Part shown: positions 58,652 through 64,000 of the stretch, piece after piece
How the letters are laid out: every line of letters starts with the position of its first letter
Numbering within the stretch: position 1 is the stretch's first letter
Assembly: GCF_003931565.1 (NCBI RefSeq)
Contig: NZ_RRYI01000008.1
Coordinates: forward strand, 62,001-126,000
Origin: Caulobacter sp. 602-1
Lineage (GTDB): Bacteria; Pseudomonadota; Alphaproteobacteria; Caulobacterales; Caulobacteraceae
Reading direction: 5' to 3'
DNA length: 64,000 nt
The notes under the pieces: generated by a model
What the model saw: only the letters and a program-made list of their open reading frames with translations
The model's database searches: none
What the model was told of the DNA's origin: nothing
Program-made: the position numbers and the translations under genes

Positions 58652-59167
58652 ATGCAGAAGAACGCCTACACCTTCGAAGAACTCCTGGCTTGCGGCCGCG
58701 GCGAGCTGTTCGGCCCCGGCAACGCCCAGCTTCCGGCCCCGCCGATGCTGATGTTCGATCGCATCGTCCGGATCGAGGCCGAGGGCGGCAAGCACGGCAA
58801 GGGCTATGTCGAGGCCGAGTTCGACATCAATCCCGACCTTTGGTTCTTCGGCTGTCACTTCATCGGCGATCCCGTCATGCCCGGATGCCTGGGCCTGGAC
58901 GCCATGTGGCAGCTGGTCGGGTTTTTCCTGGGTTGGTCGGGTGGTCCCGGCCGTGGCCGCGCCCTGGGCGTCGGCGAGGTCAAGTTTACGGGCCAGGTGA
59001 CGCCGGACGTCAAGAAAGTCGTCTATAAGATCGACCTGAAGCGGGTGATCATGCGTAAGTTGGTCATGGGAATCGCCGACGGCGTCCTGGAAGCCGACGG
59101 CAAGGCCATATACGAAACCAAGGACCTCAAGGTCGGGCTGTTCACGCCCGAACAGATGGCGTCCTGA
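58652..59167 (+). CDS. fabA: 3-hydroxydecanoyl-ACP dehydratase/isomerase
   Basis: The 171-residue hot-dog enzyme has catalytic His in FFGCHFIGDPVMPGCLGLDA, with Asp in the GLDAMWQL stretch. It starts unsaturated fatty-acid synthesis. fabB follows after 107 bp. Confidence 0.96.
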   Translation: MQKNAYTFEELLACGRGELFGPGNAQLPAPPMLMFDRIVRIEAEGGKHGKGYVEAEFDINPDLWFFGCHFIGDPVMPGCLGLDAMWQLVGFFLGWSGGPGRGRALGVGEVKFTGQVTPDVKKVVYKIDLKRVIMRKLVMGIADGVLEADGKAIYETKDLKVGLFTPEQMAS

Positions 59168-59274
59168 TCCGTTAGACGAGACCGGCCATTCCTTGGAGCG
59201 CGGCAGCGCAGCGCTCGGGGATTTGGGAGAGCTGGCCCCTGGCGGATTTCGAGGGGGAGAAGAGGATTTACGAT

Positions 59275-60489
59275 ATGCGTCGCGTCGTCGTCACCGGACT
59301 GGGGATCGTCTCGTCCATCGGCAACAACGCCAATGAGGTGTTGGCGTCCCTGAAGGAAGCCAAGTCCGGCGTGATCGCCGCCCCGGAATACGCCGAGCTC
59401 GGCTTCCGCTGTCAGGTCCATGCCGCGCCCCAGATCGAGTGGGAGCCGCTGGTCGACCGCCGCGCCGCCCGCTTCCTGGCGCCCGGCACGGCCTACGCCC
59501 ACATCGCCATGGAGCAGGCGATCGCCGACTCTGGCCTCCAGGAAAGCGACATCTCCAACGAGCGCACCGGCCTGATCGTCGGCTCGGGCGGCCCGTCCAC
59601 CCGCGTCATCGTCGAGGCGGCGGCCACGACGAAGGAGAAGGGTCCCAAGCGGATCGGCCCGTTCGCGGTGCCCAAGGCCATGAGCTCCGGCCCGTCGGCG
59701 GTGCTGTCGACCTGGTTCAAGATCCGCGGGATCAACTATTCGATCAGCTCGGCCTGCGCGACCAGCGCCCACTGCATCGGCGCGGGCGCCGAGCAGATCC
59801 AGATGGGCAAGCAGGACATCATCTTCGCCGGCGGCTGCGAGGAGCTGGACTGGACCCTGTCAAACCTGTTCGACGCCATGGGCGCCATGAGCAGCAACTT
59901 CAACGATCGTCCGGCCGTGGCCAGCCGCGCCTACGACAAGGACCGTGACGGCTTCGTGATCGCCGGCGGCGCGGGCGTCGTGGTGCTGGAAGAGTACGAG
60001 CACGCCAAGGCGCGCGGGGCCAAGATCTATGGCGAACTCGTGGGCTACGCCGCCAATTCCGACGGCTACGACATGGTCGCCCCGTCGGGCGAGGGCGCGG
60101 CGCGCTGCATGAAGCTGGCCATGGCGCAGGCCGGCGACCGCAAGATCGACTACCTGAACCCGCACGGCACCTCGACGCCGGTCGGGGACAGCAGGGAGAT
60201 GGGCGCGGTGCGCGAGGTGTTCGGCGACAAGGCCCCGATGATCTCGTCGACCAAGTCCCTGACCGGTCACAGCCTGGGCGCGGCTGGCGCGCAGGAGGCC
60301 ATCTACTCGATCCTGATGCTCGACAACGGCTTCGCCTGCGAGAGCGCCCATATCGAGGAACTGGACCCTGAGTTCGCCGACCTGCCAATCCTGCGCCAGC
60401 GCGTCGACACGCCGCTGCAGACGGTAATGTCCAACAGCTTCGGCTTCGGCGGCACCAACGGCACGCTGATCTTCAGCCGCGCCGACTAG
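59275..60489 (+). CDS. fabB: 3-oxoacyl-ACP synthase I
   Basis: The 404-residue condensing enzyme has the active Cys in SISSACATSAHCIGAG, with catalytic His in YLNPHGTSTPVGDS and KSLTGHSLGAAGAQE. GAGAAGAGG precedes the start. It works with FabA on the unsaturated branch. Confidence 0.97.
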   Translation: MRRVVVTGLGIVSSIGNNANEVLASLKEAKSGVIAAPEYAELGFRCQVHAAPQIEWEPLVDRRAARFLAPGTAYAHIAMEQAIADSGLQESDISNERTGLIVGSGGPSTRVIVEAAATTKEKGPKRIGPFAVPKAMSSGPSAVLSTWFKIRGINYSISSACATSAHCIGAGAEQIQMGKQDIIFAGGCEELDWTLSNLFDAMGAMSSNFNDRPAVASRAYDKDRDGFVIAGGAGVVVLEEYEHAKARGAKIYGELVGYAANSDGYDMVAPSGEGAARCMKLAMAQAGDRKIDYLNPHGTSTPVGDSREMGAVREVFGDKAPMISSTKSLTGHSLGAAGAQEAIYSILMLDNGFACESAHIEELDPEFADLPILRQRVDTPLQTVMSNSFGFGGTNGTLIFSRAD

Positions 60490-60561
60490 GTTGGGGAGGG
60501 TTCCGCCCAGCGGAGCCGCCTGCTAACCAGCGGTCAACGACTTCCGGAAAGGGCCCGACAC

Positions 60562-61377
60562 ATGGCCGACGATTACGCGTTCCCCAAGGGCGAGCTGATG
60601 CGGGGCAAGAAGGGCCTCGTCATGGGCGTGGCCAACCACAACTCGATCGCCTGGGGCATCGCCAGCCAGCTGGCCGCCCAGGGCGCCGAGATGGCCTTCA
60701 CCTATCAGGGCGAGGACCTGGAGCGCCGCGTGCGCCCGCTGGCCGAGAGCATCGGCGTCAAGACGATGATCCCCTGCGACGTCACCGACGACGCCTCGAT
60801 GGACGCGGCCTTCGCGCTGATCGAGAAGGAATTCGGCGCGCTGGACTTCGTGATCCACTCGGTGGCCTTCGCCAACAAGAACGAGCTGAAGGGCTCGTTC
60901 GTGGACAACACCACCCGCGAAGGCTTCCTGACGGCCATGAACATCTCGGCCTTCAGCTTCGTGGACGTCGCCAAGCGCGCCAGCAAGATCATGCCGAACG
61001 GCGGCTCGCTGGTGACCATGACCTATCTGGGGTCGGAGCGGACGATCCCGAACTACAACACCATGGGCGTGGCCAAGGCGGCTCTCGAGGCCTCGACCCG
61101 CTATATCGCTCGCGACCTCGGCCCCAAGGGCATCCGCGCCAACGCCATCTCGGCCGGCGCCATGCGCACCCTGTCCCTGGCCGGCATCTCGGGCGGTCGC
61201 GGCATGATCGCCCAAGGCCGCGCGTTCTCGGCGATGAAGGAAGACACCTCTATGGAAGGCGTCGCGGGCTGCGCCCTGTGGCTGGCCTCCGATCTCGGCA
61301 AGTCGACCACGGGCGAGGTCGTCCACGTCGACGCCGGCTTCCACATGATGGGCATGCCGGACCCCGAAGAGGCTTAA
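60562..61377 (+). CDS. fabI: Enoyl-ACP reductase
   Basis: The 271-residue reductase has the NAD-binding KGLVMGVANHNSIAWGIASQ and the Tyr-x6-Lys active site YNTMGVAKAALE. It completes elongation. It is 72 bp after fabB, probably one operon. Confidence 0.97.
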   Translation: MADDYAFPKGELMRGKKGLVMGVANHNSIAWGIASQLAAQGAEMAFTYQGEDLERRVRPLAESIGVKTMIPCDVTDDASMDAAFALIEKEFGALDFVIHSVAFANKNELKGSFVDNTTREGFLTAMNISAFSFVDVAKRASKIMPNGGSLVTMTYLGSERTIPNYNTMGVAKAALEASTRYIARDLGPKGIRANAISAGAMRTLSLAGISGGRGMIAQGRAFSAMKEDTSMEGVAGCALWLASDLGKSTTGEVVHVDAGFHMMGMPDPEEA

Positions 61378-61389
61378 GGCTTCTCTAGC

Positions 61390-61412
61390 GCCGCCAGGAC
61401 CGGCGGCCCTTT
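61390..61412 (+). terminator. Terminator-like hairpin after fabI
   Basis: GCCGCC pairs with GGCGGC over AGGACC, followed by CCTTTC. It lies between fabI and the convergent TetR gene. The T tract is short. Confidence 0.45.
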
Positions 61413-61425
61413 CAGCCCATCGCGC

Positions 61426-62034
61426 TTACGGCGCGTAGGCCCGCATGAAGCGAACGGCCGCCTCCCGCGCGAGGCGGCCGTATTCGTCCGGGGTCTTGTC
61501 GGACGGCAGGCGCAGCAGCGAGCGCAGCTGGCTGTGACCCATGACCATGCCGGAAAAGAACTCCGCGGCCTGGTCGAAATTCTCGACCTTCATCCGGCCC
61601 AGCTCGGTCTCGGTCTTCAGGAACGCCGCCAGTTGCCGGCGGGCGCTCAACGGGCCGGCCTCGAAGACCTCCTTGGCGACGTCGGGCATCTCGCCCGATC
61701 CCAGCATGATCACCCGCATCATCGAGTAGCTCTTGCTGGTGATCACCGTCTCCAGCACCGAGCGGGCATAGGCCTCCAGCGCCTCGGTCGGGTTGTCGAT
61801 GGCGCCAGGTTCCCGAAGGGAGGCCGTGATGGCCTCGACCCGGCGGTTCATCAGGGCTCGCATCAGCTCGGCCTTGGAGCCGTAGTGATTGTAGACCGTC
61901 TGCTTGGAGACCCCCGCGCGGCGGGCGATCGCCTCCATCGGGGCGGCGAGGCCGCGTTCGCCGATCACCTCGACGGCCGCGTCGAGGATGGCTTCGGTCT
62001 TGGCGACGTCGATCTGTCCGGGCACCCTTGGCAT
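61426..62034 (-). CDS. TetR-family transcriptional regulator
   Basis: The 202-residue product has an N-terminal HTH (MEAIARRAGVSKQTVYNHYG) and a C-terminal ligand domain. It is 16 bp after the exporter gene on the same strand, so it is probably co-transcribed and controls it. Inducer unknown. Confidence 0.9.
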   Translation of the reverse strand: MPRVPGQIDVAKTEAILDAAVEVIGERGLAAPMEAIARRAGVSKQTVYNHYGSKAELMRALMNRRVEAITASLREPGAIDNPTEALEAYARSVLETVITSKSYSMMRVIMLGSGEMPDVAKEVFEAGPLSARRQLAAFLKTETELGRMKVENFDQAAEFFSGMVMGHSQLRSLLRLPSDKTPDEYGRLAREAAVRFMRAYAP

Positions 62035-62050
62035 TAGAAAACTCCGGGCA

Positions 62051-63643
62051 TCAGTGAGCGTCCGAAGGCGGCGGGGCGGCGTTCTTGACCGGCGCGGCCA
62101 GCAGCGAGACGCCGGCGGCGACGAAGCAGCCGATGGCCAGCAGGGTGAAGCTGTCGCCGAAGGCCATGACCGTGGCCTGCTGCTCCAGCATCCCGCCGAT
62201 GGCCTTGCGCGCCGCGCCGCCGGGGTCGGTGACGCCCAGCTGCTGCATGCGCTCCATCAGGCCCGCCATCATGCCGGCCGTGGCGCCGCCCTGGGTCACC
62301 TTCGACGACAGATCGTCGTAGTAGAGCGCCGTCTGCTGGGTGATCGAGGTGGCGAGCAAGGCCAGGCCGATGGCCCCGCCGGTGTTGCGCGCCAGGTTCA
62401 CCAGGCCGGAGGCGTTCTTGACCATGTGCGGGGGCAGGGTGCTCATCGTGATCTGCTGGGTGGCGATCATGGCGATCATGACCCCGACGCCGCGACAAGC
62501 CTGGACGCCTGCGAATTCCCAGAAACCCCATTCCTTGGTCACGCCGTGGGCCATGTACATGCCGAAGCCGGCCAACAGAAAGCCGATGAACATCGGCACG
62601 CGGGGGTCGGTCTTGCGGACAAGGCGGCCGGCGATCGGTCCGGTCAGGAACATCGACAGGCCCGACACGATCATCGTCGTGCCGACCTCCGACGCCGAAT
62701 AATGACGCACTCGGCCCAGGAACTGCGGCAGCAGAAAGGTGCCGCCGAACAGGCTGGCGCCCGAGACAGCCGTCATCAGCACGCCCACCGAGAAGTTGCG
62801 GTTGGCGAAGGCGCGCAGCTCGACGATGGGGTTCTTATAGGTCAGCTGCCGCCAGATGAAGACCATGCCGCCGATCACGGCCAGCACGGTCAGCCACAGG
62901 ATGCCGCTGTCGTCGAACCAGTCGTCCTTGGCGCCTTCCTCCAGCACGAACTGCATGCTCATCAGGAAGATCGCCATGACGATCAGTCCGAACCAGTCGA
63001 AGCCCTTGGCCAGGCTGGGGTCGCCCTTGTCGAAGTCGGCCCAGCGATAGACGCCGAACAGCACCACCAGACCGGTCGGGACGTTGATGAAGAACAGCCA
63101 GCGCCAGGACAGCGCCTCGGTCAGATGGCCGCCCAGGGTGGGGCCGACCGTGGGCGCCAGGGTGACGATCAGGCCCATGATCACGCTGGCCGTCACGCGC
63201 CGTTCCGGCGGGAAGGCGGTGAAGGCCACGGCGAACACCGTCGGAATCATCGCCCCGCCGATGAAGCCCTGCAGGGCTCGGGTCAGGATCATCATGTCGA
63301 TCGACGAGGACAGGCCCGTCAGCACGCTCATGACGATGAAACCCGTACACGAGATCAGATAGAGGCGCTGGGTGCCCCACAGTCGCGACAGGTAGCCCGA
63401 CAGCGGGATCATCACGACCTCGGGGATCAGATAGGCCGTCTGGATCCAGCTGATCTGGTCGGTGCTGGCCCCGACGCCGGCCTGGATCTGCGGCAGCGAG
63501 GCCGCCACGATCTGGATGTCGAGGATGGCCATGAACTGGCCGATGACCATGGCGCCGAAGCCGAGGAACAGCTTGGTCCAGTCGACCTCGGGTTTTGTCG
63601 GGGCCTTGGAAACGGTGGTGGCGGGCAGGGCGGCGTCGGTCAT
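62051..63643 (-). CDS. EmrB/QacA-type multidrug MFS exporter
   Basis: The 530-residue product has about 14 membrane helices. The N-terminal motif is MAILDIQIVAASLPQIQAGV, followed by a YLSRLWGTQRLYL loop and a late GVSLLAAPV helix. It is a DHA2 drug exporter, pairing with the EmrA-like gene upstream. Substrate unknown. Confidence 0.92.
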   Translation of the reverse strand: MTDAALPATTVSKAPTKPEVDWTKLFLGFGAMVIGQFMAILDIQIVAASLPQIQAGVGASTDQISWIQTAYLIPEVVMIPLSGYLSRLWGTQRLYLISCTGFIVMSVLTGLSSSIDMMILTRALQGFIGGAMIPTVFAVAFTAFPPERRVTASVIMGLIVTLAPTVGPTLGGHLTEALSWRWLFFINVPTGLVVLFGVYRWADFDKGDPSLAKGFDWFGLIVMAIFLMSMQFVLEEGAKDDWFDDSGILWLTVLAVIGGMVFIWRQLTYKNPIVELRAFANRNFSVGVLMTAVSGASLFGGTFLLPQFLGRVRHYSASEVGTTMIVSGLSMFLTGPIAGRLVRKTDPRVPMFIGFLLAGFGMYMAHGVTKEWGFWEFAGVQACRGVGVMIAMIATQQITMSTLPPHMVKNASGLVNLARNTGGAIGLALLATSITQQTALYYDDLSSKVTQGGATAGMMAGLMERMQQLGVTDPGGAARKAIGGMLEQQATVMAFGDSFTLLAIGCFVAAGVSLLAAPVKNAAPPPSDAH

Positions 63644-63659
63644 GACGCGCTCCTTCGCT

Positions 63660-64000
63660 CTAGCGATCCACGCCCTGGCGGGCGACCTGCGGCGTGGCCT
63701 GGCCGGCCTCGGCGAACGAGGGGCCCGACCGGTCGCGGACGTCGACCTTGATCTCGACCGACAGGCCCGGGCGCAGGGCCTGGCCCAGCTGGCTGCGGTC
63801 GACCACGATCTTGACCGGCAGGCGCTGGGTGATCTTGGTGAAGTTCCCGACGGCGTTCTCGACCGGGATCAGGGCGAACTCCTGGCCGGTGGCCGGGGCG
63901 AAGCTGTCGACCTTGCCGACGATCTTCTGTTTGCCGAAGGCGTCGGCCTTGATTTCGACCGGCTGGCCGACCCGGATGCGCGAGACCTGGGTCTCCTTGA
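63660..64000 (-). CDS. EmrA/HlyD-type membrane fusion protein, partial
   Basis: The C-terminal 113 residues are present; the N-terminus lies beyond the right edge. Visible features are SRIRVGQPVEIKADAFGKQK, then FALIPVENAVGNFTKITQRL, typical of EmrA-like adaptors that bridge an inner-membrane MFS pump to the outer membrane. It ends 16 bp before the exporter start, so it is upstream in the same operon. Confidence 0.9.
   Translation of the reverse strand, partial: KETQVSRIRVGQPVEIKADAFGKQKIVGKVDSFAPATGQEFALIPVENAVGNFTKITQRLPVKIVVDRSQLGQALRPGLSVEIKVDVRDRSGPSFAEAGQATPQVARQGVDR

Noticed and set aside
1..64000. Prophage, IS element, CRISPR, tRNA or rRNA
   Set aside because: No transposase, integrase, repeat-spacer array, cloverleaf or rRNA sequence was recognised on either strand.

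Overview
The window is chromosomal DNA of a Caulobacter species, most likely close to C. vibrioides/C. crescentus or C. segnis. It is GC-rich with strong G/C bias at third codon positions. It carries the curvature protein crescentin (creS), a Caulobacter-type replication origin, parAB with parS sites, the essential regulator cenR, and ntrZ. All functional names come from reading the sequence and from remembered families; no database search was run.

Layout: (1) 1-15.2 kb: ahpD, creS, an SRPBCC protein, a TraB/GumN protein, a Tat-exported M3 peptidase, murI, a small membrane ORF, ftsK, lolA, a candidate small RNA, xthA, and a TonB receptor with a beta-propeller-like partner. (2) 15.3-19.0 kb, minus strand: the packed operon ppsR-maf-aroE-coaE-dnaQ. 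(3) About 18.98-19.47 kb: the origin (Cori-like), with four exact TTAA-N7-TTAA CtrA boxes, a TGATCCACA DnaA G-box, an AT-rich segment and several GANTC sites. (4) 19.5-23.8 kb: hemE-hemH-hemJ, then rho behind a long structured leader. (5) 23.8-31.7 kb: qor/dienelactone hydrolase, then mnmE-mnmG-rsmG-parA-parB with a cluster of parS sites and a perfect DnaA box about 8 kb from the origin. (6) 31.8-36.7 kb: holA, lptE, leuS and a DUF3576 lipoprotein. (7) 37-43 kb: ntrZ, a thiE-like gene, yggS, an L,D-transpeptidase-like gene, cenR, secB, a Tim44-like gene, mltA and an Smr gene. (8) 43-47 kb: adoK-like-hisB-hisH-hisA-hisF-hisE. (9) 47-58.6 kb: an ATP-grasp gene, nth, a DUF2244 gene, an AraC/MGMT gene, hslU and hslV separated by an NTF2-like gene, a moeB-like gene, a hydrolase, a CoA transferase, a truncated globin, a 2-hydroxyacid dehydrogenase and an SH3-like protein. 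(10) 58.6-61.4 kb: fabA, fabB, fabI. (11) 61.4-64 kb: a TetR regulator, an EmrB-type exporter and the C-terminal end of an EmrA-type fusion protein.

The biological theme is the start and partition of the chromosome. The origin carries binding sites for the repressor CtrA, the initiator DnaA and the methylase CcrM. The centromere 8 kb away has ParA, ParB and at least four good parS-like sites, three or more of them near or inside tRNA-modification genes, with a consensus DnaA box between two of them. Replication and segregation genes (dnaQ, holA, ftsK, parAB) and envelope genes (creS, murI, lptE, mltA, lolA, cenR) sit around them. No phage, IS element, CRISPR array, tRNA or rRNA was seen. The best candidates for something undescribed are the small RNA at about 10770-10891, the small membrane protein before ftsK, the structured rho leader, the gene wedged between hslV and hslU, and the absence of dnaA near the origin.
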